From: Brevundimonas guildfordensis
Lineage (GTDB): Bacteria; Pseudomonadota; Alphaproteobacteria; Caulobacterales; Caulobacteraceae
Assembly (NCBI RefSeq): GCF_014836405.1
Contig: NZ_JACSQU010000001.1
Coordinates: 124,001 to 188,000, forward strand
Length of the DNA: 64,000 nucleotides
Reading direction: 5' to 3'
This document shows, one piece after another, positions 9,725-17,496 of this stretch (its first letter is position 1; each line of letters opens with the position of its first letter). The notes below the pieces were generated by a model. It did not search any database and was not told where the DNA came from. It saw nothing but the letters and a program-made list of their open reading frames with translations. Both the position numbers and the translations under genes were made by a program.

Positions 9725-10870
9725 GTGTTCAAACGCCACTTTTTCATTATCGGCGCGGCCTGTGTGTTGGGGCTGATGGTCGCCGCTGCGGTCTTCAAGA
9801 TCGCCTTCAGCGACGGCGACGCGGGCGATCGCAAGGGGCCGCGGGGGCCGGGCGCCGGGCGCGGCCAGGTGGTGGCGGAGGTCGTCGCGCAACGGCGCGA
9901 GTTTGCTGACCAAATTCGCGTTCTGGGCGTGGCGCGCGGGCGCCGCTCGGTCAATATCACCTCGAACACGTCAGAGCTGGTCACGCGCGTTATGTTCACT
10001 GATGGTCAGGCCGTGGCGGCTGGAACGCCACTGGTCGAGCTTCAGGCGCGCGAAGAAGACGCTGATCTCATCCGCGCCCGAGCCCAGCTTGAGAACGCCC
10101 AGCGCGAATACGACCGCTATCGTATTCTGGCCGAACGCGGCGTCGCGCCGCGTGTCATGGCTGAGACCGCCGAAACCGCCTTGAAGACGGCTCAGGCCGC
10201 GCTGGCGGCTTCTGAAGCCCGTCGCGGTGATCGCATCCTGCGCGCGCCGTTCGCCGGCGTTCTGGGACTGACTTCAGTCACGCCGGGGACCTTGATTTCG
10301 CCGGGTTCGGTCATCACGACGCTCGATGACATCAGCGGCGTGCGCGTCGATTTCCCGCTGCCGGAGCGCTATTTGGGCGCACTTGACGTCGGCGCGTCGC
10401 TGACGGCGACGACCGACGCCTTCCCCGGCGAGGCGTTCAACGGGCGCATCGCCCTGCTGGACACGCGCGTCAATGAGCAGACCCGCGCGATCATCGCCCG
10501 CGCGGAGTTCGCCAATCCCGGCAACCGGATCCGCCCCGGCATGATGATGCGGGTCTCGGTCCACCAGGGCCGCCGCCAAAGCCTGGCCGTGCCCGAAGCT
10601 GCTGTTCAGTATGAAGGGCAGGGGGCCTTCGTTTACCGCATCGTGCGCGCCGAGACCGGCGCGACCGCTCAACGCGTCGAGGTCCAGACCGGGGCGGTCG
10701 AGGGCGGCTATGTCGAGATCGTCTCGGGCCTGGCCAACAACGACCGGATCGTCGCCTCGGGTCTGAATCGCATTCAGCCGGGCGCCCCCGTCAGCGTCGA
10801 GGGCGAAGCCGCCCAAGCCCGAGCCCCCAGCAAGGGCGGCGCCCGCGCGACGCAGGCGGCCCGCCCATGA
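9725..10870 (+). CDS. RND efflux periplasmic adaptor (membrane fusion protein)
   Basis: Periplasmic adaptor linking an RND pump to an outer-membrane channel. It has a single N-terminal membrane segment (FFIIGAACVLGLMVAAAVF), a lipoyl half-motif (VTRVMFTDGQAVAAGTPLVEL), an alpha-hairpin (LIRARAQLENAQREYDRYRIL...), the second lipoyl half (ILRAPFAGVLGLTSVTPGTLI) and beta-barrel/membrane-proximal parts. No lipobox Cys, so it is anchored by the helix. I prefer GTG at 9725 with GGGGAG ten bases upstream; a TTG at 9704 would add seven residues but overlaps that site. Its stop overlaps the permease ATG by 4 bases. No outer-membrane factor is encoded next to it. Confidence 0.9.
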   Translation: MFKRHFFIIGAACVLGLMVAAAVFKIAFSDGDAGDRKGPRGPGAGRGQVVAEVVAQRREFADQIRVLGVARGRRSVNITSNTSELVTRVMFTDGQAVAAGTPLVELQAREEDADLIRARAQLENAQREYDRYRILAERGVAPRVMAETAETALKTAQAALAASEARRGDRILRAPFAGVLGLTSVTPGTLISPGSVITTLDDISGVRVDFPLPERYLGALDVGASLTATTDAFPGEAFNGRIALLDTRVNEQTRAIIARAEFANPGNRIRPGMMMRVSVHQGRRQSLAVPEAAVQYEGQGAFVYRIVRAETGATAQRVEVQTGAVEGGYVEIVSGLANNDRIVASGLNRIQPGAPVSVEGEAAQARAPSKGGARATQAARP

Positions 10871-13800
10871 TGCTGTCTGATGTTTCGGTCCGGCGCCCCG
10901 TCTTTGCGGCGGTGGCGGCGATCGTCCTGTGCGTCATCGGCCTGGCGGCCTTCTTCTTCCTGCCGGTGCGCGAATTGCCGGACGTGGATCCGCCGATCGT
11001 CTCGGTCAGCACCAGCTACGCCGGGGCCTCCGCCGAGGTGATCGAGAGCCGGATCACTGAGCCGATCGAGCAGCAGATCGCGGGGATTCAAGGCGTTCAG
11101 CGCATCAACTCGACCAGCCGCGACGGCCGGTCGAACGTCAACATCGAGTTCTCGCTCGATCGTAATATCGACGACGCGGCCAACGACGTGCGCGATCGCA
11201 TCTCGCGCGTGCTGGGGCGTCTGCCGGACCAGGCGGACCCGCCGGAAGTGTCCAAAGCCGACTCCGACAGCCAGCCCATCCTGATCATGTTCCTCAGGTC
11301 CACCACGATGGATCGCCTGGAGCTGACCGACTACGCCCGCCGCTATCTGGTCGACCGTTTCGCTACCGTGCCGGGCGTGGCCCAGGTCAACATCTTCGGC
11401 GAGCAGCGCTACGCCATGCGTATCTGGCTGGACGCTGGGGCGATGGCCGCGCGTGGTCTGACCGTCACCGACGTCGAGAATGCGCTCAACAGCCAGAACG
11501 TCGAACTGCCCGCGGGTTCTCTGGAGTCGGCGCAGAAGGACTACACCGTTCGAGTGGCGCGCAACTACGCCGATCCGGCGGACTTCGCCCAGCTTCCCAT
11601 CGGCACACGCGGTTCGGCCTCAACGGCCACGGGGGCGCAGGCGTCGGGCAGTCTGGGGGCGGCGTCGGCGGCCATGACCAACGGCGTGACCGGCGCCCTG
11701 ATCGGCAACGCCGCCTATGTCACCCGGCTGGGCGACATCGCCCGTATCGAGGAAGCGCCCGCCGAGGCGCGTCGCCTGTTCCGGGGCAACGGCATCGACC
11801 AGATCGGCCTGGCGGTCACCCGTCAGGCTCAATCCAACGACCTGGATATCTCTAAGGGCGCCCGCGCGCTGGTGGAGGAGGTCCGCCACAGCCTGCCGCC
11901 GGGCACGACGCTGGAAGTCGGCTCGGACAACTCGGTCTTCACCTCCCACGCCATTGACGAGGTGTGGGTGACGATCGGCATCTCCATGGCGCTTGTCGCT
12001 CTGGTCAACTTCATCTTCCTAGGCAGCCTGCGGGCCGCGATCATTCCGTCGGTCGTGGCGCCGATCTGCCTGCTGGCGACCTTCATTGTCCTGGCGCCGC
12101 TAGGCTTCTCGCTGAACCTGCTGACCCTGCTGGCCCTGGTCCTGGCGATCGGCCTGGTCGTCGATGACGCCATCGTCGTGGTCGAGAACATTCAGCGCCG
12201 TCTCGATAACGGGGAGCCGCCGCTGGTCGCGGCGGAGCGCGGGGCGCGCCAGGTGTTCTTCGCCGTGGTGGCGACGACTGTCGTCCTGCTGTCGGTGTTC
12301 GCGCCGTTGCTGTTCCTGCCGGGCTATGTCGGCCGCCTGTTCGTCGAGTTGGCGGCGGCTATCGCCGCGGCGGTGGCGTTCTCGGCCTTCCTGGCGCTAA
12401 GCCTGTCGCCCATGCTGGCATCCAAGATCCTGAAGCCGGCGCATACCGGCGGCTGGGTCGCGCGACGTGTCGATGCGGGCATGGACGCGCTGAAGCGGTC
12501 CTATGCCGCTTCGCTGGACGCCCTGCTGGGCCGGCGGGTCGCCATTGGCGGCGTGGCTGCCCTGATCGTGCTGGTGGCGGCGGGCGCAACCGGCATCTTC
12601 CTGCATCTGCCTAACGAACTCGTGCCGAACGAGGACCGCGGCCGGGTCACCGTGCGGATCGCCGGGCCGGAAGGCACGGGCTTCGACTATACGCGTGAGA
12701 TCATGCTCGGACTGGAGCCCCTGCTGGCCGAGTATCGCGAGAACGGAGAGGCGGCCAACTACATGATCTCGTCGCCAGGCTTCGGCGGCTCAGGCTTCAG
12801 CTCCGGCAGCGCCGTGCTCAACCTGGCCGACTGGTCCGAGCGCGACCGTTCGGCGGACGAGATCGCCCAAGAGTTGAACGGCAAGCTGCGCAACCAGACG
12901 GGCGCGCAGGTCAACGCCTCGACGCCTGGCGCCTTCCAGCGTGGCGGGGGCAACTCCAACTCGATCGACATGATCGTCACGGGTTCGGAGTATTCCGCTA
13001 TCTATAACTGGCTGCAGCCGATCCTGGCGGCGGCTCAGGACAACCCTGGCTTCTCGCGCCCGCGCCTGAACTATGAGCCGAACGCGCCGCGCCTGCTGGT
13101 CGATGTGGATCCGCAGAAGGCCGCCGCTCTGGGCGTCTCCTCCCAGCAGATCGGCCGTACGCTGGAAACCATGTTCGGTTCTCGCCGCGCCACGACCTAC
13201 ATCAAGGGCGGCCAGGAGTATGACGTCATCCTGCAGACCGAACGCGACAGCCGGCGCGAGGTCTCGGACCTTGAGGCGCTCTATGTCTCGACCGGCACGG
13301 CGCAACTGGTGCCGCTGTCGGCGGTGGTCACGACCAAGACGTCAGGCGATACGCCGGATCGTCGCCGTCTGGACCGCCAGCGGGCCATCACCCTGCAGGC
13401 GGACCTGAACCCCGGCACCACCATCGACGACGCCGTTGAGTTCCTGATGGCCGAGGCCGCTAAGCAGCCGCAGGGCGTGACCAACATCCGTTGGGGCGGC
13501 GCGGCGCGCGATCAGCAGGAGGCAGGCAGCGCCGTGGGCTGGGCCTTCGCCCTGGCCCTGCTACTGGTCTTCCTGGTGCTGGCGGCGCAGTTCGAGAGCT
13601 GGATCACCCCGGCGGTCATCATGCTTACCGTGCCCCTGGCGGCGGCGGGCGGGCTGTTCGGGCTGTTGATGGCGGGCTCAAGCCTGAACATCTACAGCCA
13701 GATCGGCCTGATCATCCTGATCGGCGTCGCGGCCAAGAACGGCATCCTGATCGTGGAGTTCGCCAACCAGCTGCGCGATCAGGGGCGGACCATCCGCGAG

Positions 13801-14106
13801 GCGATCATCGAGTCGTCGTCGTTGCGGCTGCGTCCGATCATCATGACCTCGATCGCCACCGCCTTCGGCGCCCTGCCGCTGGTGCTGTGGCAGGGGGCGG
13901 GGGCGGGCAGCCGTCAGACCATCGGCGTGGTGATCTTCACCGGCGCCATGTTCGCCACGGTCCTGACCCTGTTCGTGGTGCCCGTGATCTATGGCGTGCT
14001 GGCGCGCTTCACCAAGTCGCCGGAATACACCGCCCGCAAGATCGAGGAATGGGAAGCGCAAGAGAAGCGCCGCGGCGAAGAACCTGACATGAGCCCGGCC
14101 GAATAG
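10867..14106 (+). CDS. RND multidrug efflux permease (AcrB/HAE1-like)
   Basis: Proton-driven inner-membrane pump of ~12 helices, 1079 aa. Proton-relay residues are visible: the Asp pair in GLVVDDAIVVVEN (TM4) and Lys in VAAKNGILIVEFAN (TM10). The N-terminus (SDVSVRRPVFAAVAAIVLC) and two large periplasmic loops are as in MdtB/MexB-type pumps. Unusual is a Gly/Ala/Ser/Thr-rich insertion at about residues 249-282 (11611-11712) in the first periplasmic loop, between AQLPIGTR and YVTRLGDIARIEE, where relatives usually have only a few residues. Translationally coupled to the adaptor. A strong terminator follows. Substrate unknown. Confidence 0.95.
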   Translation: MMLSDVSVRRPVFAAVAAIVLCVIGLAAFFFLPVRELPDVDPPIVSVSTSYAGASAEVIESRITEPIEQQIAGIQGVQRINSTSRDGRSNVNIEFSLDRNIDDAANDVRDRISRVLGRLPDQADPPEVSKADSDSQPILIMFLRSTTMDRLELTDYARRYLVDRFATVPGVAQVNIFGEQRYAMRIWLDAGAMAARGLTVTDVENALNSQNVELPAGSLESAQKDYTVRVARNYADPADFAQLPIGTRGSASTATGAQASGSLGAASAAMTNGVTGALIGNAAYVTRLGDIARIEEAPAEARRLFRGNGIDQIGLAVTRQAQSNDLDISKGARALVEEVRHSLPPGTTLEVGSDNSVFTSHAIDEVWVTIGISMALVALVNFIFLGSLRAAIIPSVVAPICLLATFIVLAPLGFSLNLLTLLALVLAIGLVVDDAIVVVENIQRRLDNGEPPLVAAERGARQVFFAVVATTVVLLSVFAPLLFLPGYVGRLFVELAAAIAAAVAFSAFLALSLSPMLASKILKPAHTGGWVARRVDAGMDALKRSYAASLDALLGRRVAIGGVAALIVLVAAGATGIFLHLPNELVPNEDRGRVTVRIAGPEGTGFDYTREIMLGLEPLLAEYRENGEAANYMISSPGFGGSGFSSGSAVLNLADWSERDRSADEIAQELNGKLRNQTGAQVNASTPGAFQRGGGNSNSIDMIVTGSEYSAIYNWLQPILAAAQDNPGFSRPRLNYEPNAPRLLVDVDPQKAAALGVSSQQIGRTLETMFGSRRATTYIKGGQEYDVILQTERDSRREVSDLEALYVSTGTAQLVPLSAVVTTKTSGDTPDRRRLDRQRAITLQADLNPGTTIDDAVEFLMAEAAKQPQGVTNIRWGGAARDQQEAGSAVGWAFALALLLVFLVLAAQFESWITPAVIMLTVPLAAAGGLFGLLMAGSSLNIYSQIGLIILIGVAAKNGILIVEFANQLRDQGRTIREAIIESSSLRLRPIIMTSIATAFGALPLVLWQGAGAGSRQTIGVVIFTGAMFATVLTLFVVPVIYGVLARFTKSPEYTARKIEEWEAQEKRRGEEPDMSPAE

Positions 14107-14130
14107 GCCGCTCAGGTCCTTGCATATGTG

Positions 14131-14167
14131 AAGGGCGGCGGACCTGCATGGTCCGCCGCCCTTTTGC
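14131..14167 (+). terminator. Rho-independent terminator of the RND operon
   Basis: A 13-bp G+C-rich stem (14131-14143 pairs with 14151-14163) with a 7-base loop and a following CTTTTGCTT. It can also serve the convergent cytochrome c gene, whose stop is ~20 bases further on. Confidence 0.85.
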
Positions 14168-14185
14168 TTGCCCGGCTATGTCGAT

Positions 14186-14716
14186 TCACTCGCTCTGAGG
14201 CTTGAATCCCGTCTCGACCTTCAGGAAGGCGATGACGTCACGGCGGTCCGTGGCGTCGGGCAAACCCGCGAAGCTCATCTTGTTGCCGGGCAGGAAGGTG
14301 CGGGGGTTCTGCAGCCAGTGGTCCAACGTCTCGGCGTCCCAGGTGAAGTCCGCCGTGCGCATAGCGTGGGAATAGCTGTATTTTTCCTTGGCGCCCGCCT
14401 TGCTGCCGAAGACGCCATAGAGGTTCGGCCCCGTCATGTTCGGCCCGCCCGGCGTGATGGTGTGACACGAGCGGCAGCGCGCGAAGGCGCGGCGGCCGTT
14501 GTCCAAATCGGCCTCGTTATAAGGCGCGGGCAGGGCGGCGAGCACGGCGAGCTTCTCGGCCTCGGTAGGCGACGGCGCCTTGGGGGCGGCAGGCGTGCTG
14601 TCGGTTGCGGGCGCGGCGTCGTTCGGGCCGCAGGCGGCCAGCATCAGCACGGAGCTCAGGGCGACAGCTGGGGCTGCGATGTTGCGGATCGAGGGGAAGG
14701 ACGAAAGACGGGACAT
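14186..14716 (-). CDS. Lipoprotein cytochrome c (class I, c2/c552-like)
   Basis: Exported mono-haem electron carrier. A lipobox (SVLMLAAC, Cys at about residue 29) predicts lipid anchoring, followed by a Pro/Ala-rich linker (~30-55). The haem motif is CRSCH in RRAFARCRSCHTITPGG. The distal Met ligand is probably the one in FLPGNKMSFAGLPD, a typical c2 signature. Length 176 aa fits membrane-tethered cytochromes such as CycM. No oxidase or quinol genes are adjacent, so partners are unknown. Start ATG is preceded by AGGAG on the minus strand. Confidence 0.9.
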   Translation of the reverse strand: MSRLSSFPSIRNIAAPAVALSSVLMLAACGPNDAAPATDSTPAAPKAPSPTEAEKLAVLAALPAPYNEADLDNGRRAFARCRSCHTITPGGPNMTGPNLYGVFGSKAGAKEKYSYSHAMRTADFTWDAETLDHWLQNPRTFLPGNKMSFAGLPDATDRRDVIAFLKVETGFKPQSE

Positions 14717-14799
14717 AACGCACTCCTAAGCCAACGATCATGCTTACCCCATGAAGGGGCCCTCGCAAGGGACAGCTTGTCCAAGCCAGCCAGTGGGCG

Positions 14800-15426
14800 T
14801 CAGCGCCCGGTCGTGAGCTTCACCACGACATGGGCGGTGGTTTCGATGATGGCCTCAGGCGTGTCGGCGCGGCGCATTAGGTCGAAACCCGCGGCGACGG
14901 ACTCTACGAGGTTCGCCGTCTCATAGGATGCCAGGCGGGGATTCAGGCCTTCGGGGTGCAGGCCGTTGGCGTGGGCCTGGGCGATGCGACGCTCCAACGC
15001 CAGGTGAAGGCGACGCAGGCGCCGGATACGGCTCTCGGCGAAGGCGGGCTCGCCCATATCCGCCAGCATCTGTTCGACGCGCAGCACGGGACCGTGGTCG
15101 TTCCAGAGATTGAGCACTTCCAGCACATAGGCCCGCGCGGCCTCGAACGCCCGATCGCCCGACCAGTCCGCGTGGATGTGGGCGGCCAGCCGCTGAAAGT
15201 CCTCGCCCGCCTCTTCGCACAGCAGTTGCAGGCCTTCCTCGACCGAGGCGAAATAGGTGTAGAAGGTCGGCGCGGATACGCCTGCGGCGACCGCCACGTC
15301 AGCGGGGCGGATTTCGCCCAGATGTTTGGTGTTCAGCAGGGCGCGCAGGGCGTCCAGCAGGGCGCGGCGGGTGCGTGCGCCGCGCGTTCGGATCCTGTGA
15401 CCCAGTTTGTTGGTCGTCTCGGACAT
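14800..15426 (-). CDS. TetR/AcrR family transcriptional regulator
   Basis: Predicted DNA-binding repressor. The N-terminal helix-turn-helix is clear (RRALLDALRALL... then RPADVAVAAGVSAPTFYTYFASVEEGL, about residues 20-65); the remaining ~140 residues are the helical ligand/dimer domain. The frame is open upstream through the tRNA gene, so I use the ATG at 15424-15426, which lies 20 bases downstream of the tRNA 3' end; no clear Shine-Dalgarno precedes it. It could control the RND efflux operon 1 kb away, but a cytochrome gene lies between and no shared operator was found. Confidence 0.85.
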   Translation of the reverse strand: MSETTNKLGHRIRTRGARTRRALLDALRALLNTKHLGEIRPADVAVAAGVSAPTFYTYFASVEEGLQLLCEEAGEDFQRLAAHIHADWSGDRAFEAARAYVLEVLNLWNDHGPVLRVEQMLADMGEPAFAESRIRRLRRLHLALERRIAQAHANGLHPEGLNPRLASYETANLVESVAAGFDLMRRADTPEAIIETTAHVVVKLTTGR

Positions 15427-15446
15427 GGGGGAGGCGGCCGCGAGAG

Positions 15447-15522
15447 TGGTGCCGGTTGCAGGAATCGAACCCGCGACCTTCGGTTTACAAAACCGCTGCT
15501 CTACCAGCTGAGCTAAACCGGC
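15447..15522 (-). tRNA. trnT: tRNA-Thr (anticodon UGU)
   Basis: Minus-strand cloverleaf with acceptor stem GCCGGTT/AACCGGC, D arm AGCTCAGCTGGTAGAGCA, anticodon loop TTTGTAA giving UGU (Thr), T arm GCGGGTTCGATTCCTGC, discriminator A and an encoded CCA. The tetR start is only 20 bases beyond its 3' end on the same strand. Confidence 0.95.
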
Positions 15523-15531
15523 GTGGCCCGC

Positions 15532-15560
15532 CTTATGCTGGCGGAATCTCTTTGACGCAA
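15532..15560 (-). promoter_or_regulatory. Possible sigma-70-type promoter of tRNA-Thr
   Basis: On the minus strand TTGCGT, 17 bases, then CATAAG, ending 9 bases before the mature tRNA 5' end. The -10 is a weak match. It would also have to drive tetR. Confidence 0.4.
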
Positions 15561-15573
15561 GCACACTGATCGA

Positions 15574-15924
15574 ATGCCCACGCTGCCCTATCTCGCGCCC
15601 ATCGTCATGCTGGCCCTGTCGAACGTCTTCATGACCTTCGCCTGGTACGGCCATCTGAAATTCGGGGCCAAGCCGCTGTGGATCGTGGTCCTGATCAGCT
15701 GGGGCATCGCCTTCTTCGAATACTGGCTGGCCGTGCCCGCCAATCGCATCGGCCATCAGGTCTATTCGGCGGCCGAGCTGAAGACCATGCAGGAGGTGAT
15801 CACCCTGCTGGTCTTCGCGATCTTCTCGGTGCTCTACTTGGGCGAGAAGCTGACGGTGAATCACCTGATCGGCTTCGCCCTGATCGCCGGCGGGGCCTTC
15901 TTCATCTTCAAAGGGCCGCTGTAG
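15574..15924 (+). CDS. DUF486 (DMT-type) small membrane protein
   Basis: A 116 aa integral membrane protein with four predicted helices: YLAPIVMLALSNVFMTFAWY, KPLWIVVLISWGIAFFEYWL, MQEVITLLVFAIFSVLYLG and HLIGFALIAGGAFFIF. The conserved core MTFAWYGHLKFG and FEYWLAVPANRIGH mark the DUF486 family, a half-size relative of drug/metabolite transporters. Substrate unknown. It is divergent from tRNA-Thr and convergent with the HIT gene 4 bases after its stop. Confidence 0.9.
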   Translation: MPTLPYLAPIVMLALSNVFMTFAWYGHLKFGAKPLWIVVLISWGIAFFEYWLAVPANRIGHQVYSAAELKTMQEVITLLVFAIFSVLYLGEKLTVNHLIGFALIAGGAFFIFKGPL

Positions 15925-15928
15925 ACGC

Positions 15929-16366
15929 TCAGTCGAGCGCGGCGGCGATCTTCCCGGCCAGAATTTTCAGCTGTTCGGCGTCGGCCATGGGGGCGTGGCC
16001 ATGGCCTTTCATCGGGCGGTCGGACCAGCGCGGCACGATGTGGAAATGCAGGTGGAAGACCGTCTGGCCGCCGGCATCGCCGTTGAACTGCATCAGGCTG
16101 AGGCCCTCGGGCTTCAGCGCCTTCTCGACGGCGCGGGCGGTGCGCTGAACGGCGGCCGTCAACTTGGCCAGCGCCTCGGGCTCGATCTCCAGGATGTTGC
16201 GGGCGGAGGAGGTCTTGGACACGATCAGGACGTGGCCCTCGGACTGGGGAAACACATCCATGAAGGCCAGGACGTCCTCGTCCTCCCACACCTTCACGCT
16301 GGGCATGTCGCCGCGCAGGATTTTGGCGAAGATGTTGTCCGGATCGTAGGCGCCGTGAAGGCTCAT
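15929..16366 (-). CDS. HIT family (histidine triad) nucleotide-binding protein
   Basis: Predicted cytoplasmic nucleotide hydrolase or transferase of the HINT/Fhit superfamily. The histidine triad is HLHFHIVPRW near residues 100-110, and the N-terminal part has NIFAKILRGDMPSVKVWED and AFMDVFPQSEGHVLIVSK, diagnostic of the family. At 145 aa it is slightly longer than minimal HINT proteins. The ATG at 16364-16366 is preceded by AGGAGA on the minus strand. Stand-alone gene. Confidence 0.93.
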   Translation of the reverse strand: MSLHGAYDPDNIFAKILRGDMPSVKVWEDEDVLAFMDVFPQSEGHVLIVSKTSSARNILEIEPEALAKLTAAVQRTARAVEKALKPEGLSLMQFNGDAGGQTVFHLHFHIVPRWSDRPMKGHGHAPMADAEQLKILAGKIAAALD

Positions 16367-16479
16367 GGGGGTCTCCTTCGGGGTAGGGCGCCCAGCCTAG
16401 CAGGCGATCCGGCCCGACGCACGGAGCGGATCGCCGCCAGATGCGCTTATATGGTCAAGGTTCAACCGACGGAGGCGTC

Positions 16480-16836
16480 ATGCTGGGTTTCATCGTTCAG
16501 GCCGTGGTCACGGCGATCGGCCTGTGGGCTTCGGCCAAGCTGGTGCCGGGGGTTGAGTTCACCTCGACCGGCTCGCTGGTCGCGGCGGCCATCATTCTGG
16601 GCCTGGTCAACGCCTTCGTGCGGCCGCTGATGGTGATCCTGACCCTGCCGCTGACCATTGTCACCTTCGGCCTGTTTCTGCTGGTGGTGAACGCCGCCAT
16701 GATCGGGCTGACGGCCATGTTCCTGGGCGGCTTTGTCGTCGACGGCCTGTGGGCGGGAATCGGGGCGGCGATCGTCACCGGCGTGGTCAGCTGGATTGCG
16801 GGCGCCCTGTTCGGCGGTTTGGGTGATCGTGCCTGA
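16480..16836 (+). CDS. Phage holin family (superfamily IV-like) four-helix membrane protein
   Basis: A 118 aa hydrophobic protein with four membrane segments: VQAVVTAIGLWASAKLV, SLVAAAIILGLVNAFV, LPLTIVTFGLFLLVVNAAMIG and WAGIGAAIVTGVVSWIAGAL. The motif NAFVRPLMVILTLPLTIVTFG is the family hallmark. Despite the name these are ordinary chromosomal membrane proteins of unknown function, and no prophage genes are nearby. ATG at 16480 is preferred over an in-frame ATG at 16441 because GGAGG lies five bases upstream. Confidence 0.85.
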   Translation: MLGFIVQAVVTAIGLWASAKLVPGVEFTSTGSLVAAAIILGLVNAFVRPLMVILTLPLTIVTFGLFLLVVNAAMIGLTAMFLGGFVVDGLWAGIGAAIVTGVVSWIAGALFGGLGDRA

Positions 16837-16840
16837 TAAT

Positions 16841-16883
16841 TCACCCGGATAATATTGACGCCGTGATATCACCCGGGTAATTC
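16841..16883 (+). promoter_or_regulatory. Promoter with duplicated operator-like site upstream of the DUF2239 gene
   Basis: Two direct repeats TCACCCGG-A/G-TAAT- occur at 16841-16854 and 16869-16882, start to start 28 bases. A possible sigma-70 promoter sits inside: TTGACG at 16855-16860, 17 bases, TAATTC at 16878-16883. The first repeat lies just upstream of the -35 and the second overlaps the spacer and -10, the geometry expected of a repressor. TSS would be ~15 bases before the ATG at 16906. Confidence 0.5.
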
Positions 16884-16905
16884 CGGCCTCAACAAGTGAG
16901 GACGG

Positions 16906-17481
16906 ATGATGACCCTATGCACGGCCTTCGACGGCCACACGATGATTGCAGCCGGGCCGCTGGCGCAAGTCGCCGCAGCGATGAAAGCCGCGCACGACGC
17001 CGGACGAGCGGTCCTGGTCTTTCGCGACGAGGATGCGCGGCCGATAGACCTGGATCTGCGCGGAGACCTCCCGACCGTGCTGGCGCGCCTGCCGCAGGAG
17101 CAGCCGCAGCCCGAGCCTGAGAAGCGCGGACCGGGACGGCCCAGGCTGGGCGTCACGGCGCGCGAGGTCACCCTGCTGCCGCGCCATTGGGACTGGCTGG
17201 CCTCACAACCGGGCGGGGCGTCGGTGGCGCTTCGCAAGCTGGTCGAGGCTGCCCTGCGCGAGGCCGAGGGGCCGGACCGGATGCGTCGCAGCCGCGAGGC
17301 GGCCTATCGCTTCATGACGGCCGTGGCGGGCGACCTGCCGGACTATGAAGAGGCCGTGCGGATGCTGTTCGCGGGCGACTGGACGGCGTTCGACGCACAC
17401 ACGGAGGCCTGGCCTGTCGACGTGCGCGATTACGCCCGGCGTCTGGCCGAGCCGGGATGGCGCAACGGGCATGGGCGCTGA
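16906..17481 (+). CDS. DUF2239 family protein
   Basis: Function unknown. The 191 aa protein starts with a compact domain (TAFDGHTMIAAGPLAQVAAAM... VLVFRDEDARPIDLDLRG), then a short AT-hook-like basic/Gly-Pro stretch (KRGPGRPRLGVTAREVTLLP) at about residues 73-92, and a helical C-terminal half with WDWLASQPGGASVALRKLVE. The GPGRPRLGV...TLLPRHWDWL block is the DUF2239 hallmark and resembles DNA-binding proteins. With the duplicated sites overlapping its promoter, autoregulation is a reasonable inference. GAGGA precedes the ATG; a second ATG follows immediately at 16909. Confidence 0.85.
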   Translation: MMTLCTAFDGHTMIAAGPLAQVAAAMKAAHDAGRAVLVFRDEDARPIDLDLRGDLPTVLARLPQEQPQPEPEKRGPGRPRLGVTAREVTLLPRHWDWLASQPGGASVALRKLVEAALREAEGPDRMRRSREAAYRFMTAVAGDLPDYEEAVRMLFAGDWTAFDAHTEAWPVDVRDYARRLAEPGWRNGHGR

Positions 17482-17496
17482 GAAACGCCGTCTCGC

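Noticed and set aside
15427-15864. Upstream extension of the tetR frame
   Set aside because: It would pass through the tRNA-Thr gene and the DUF486 gene on the other strand.
16441-16479. Earlier ATG for the four-helix membrane protein
   Set aside because: No ribosome-binding site, and GGAGG lies directly before the ATG at 16480.
16480-16836. Prophage remnant suggested by the holin-family name
   Set aside because: No other phage gene nearby; this family is common on chromosomes.
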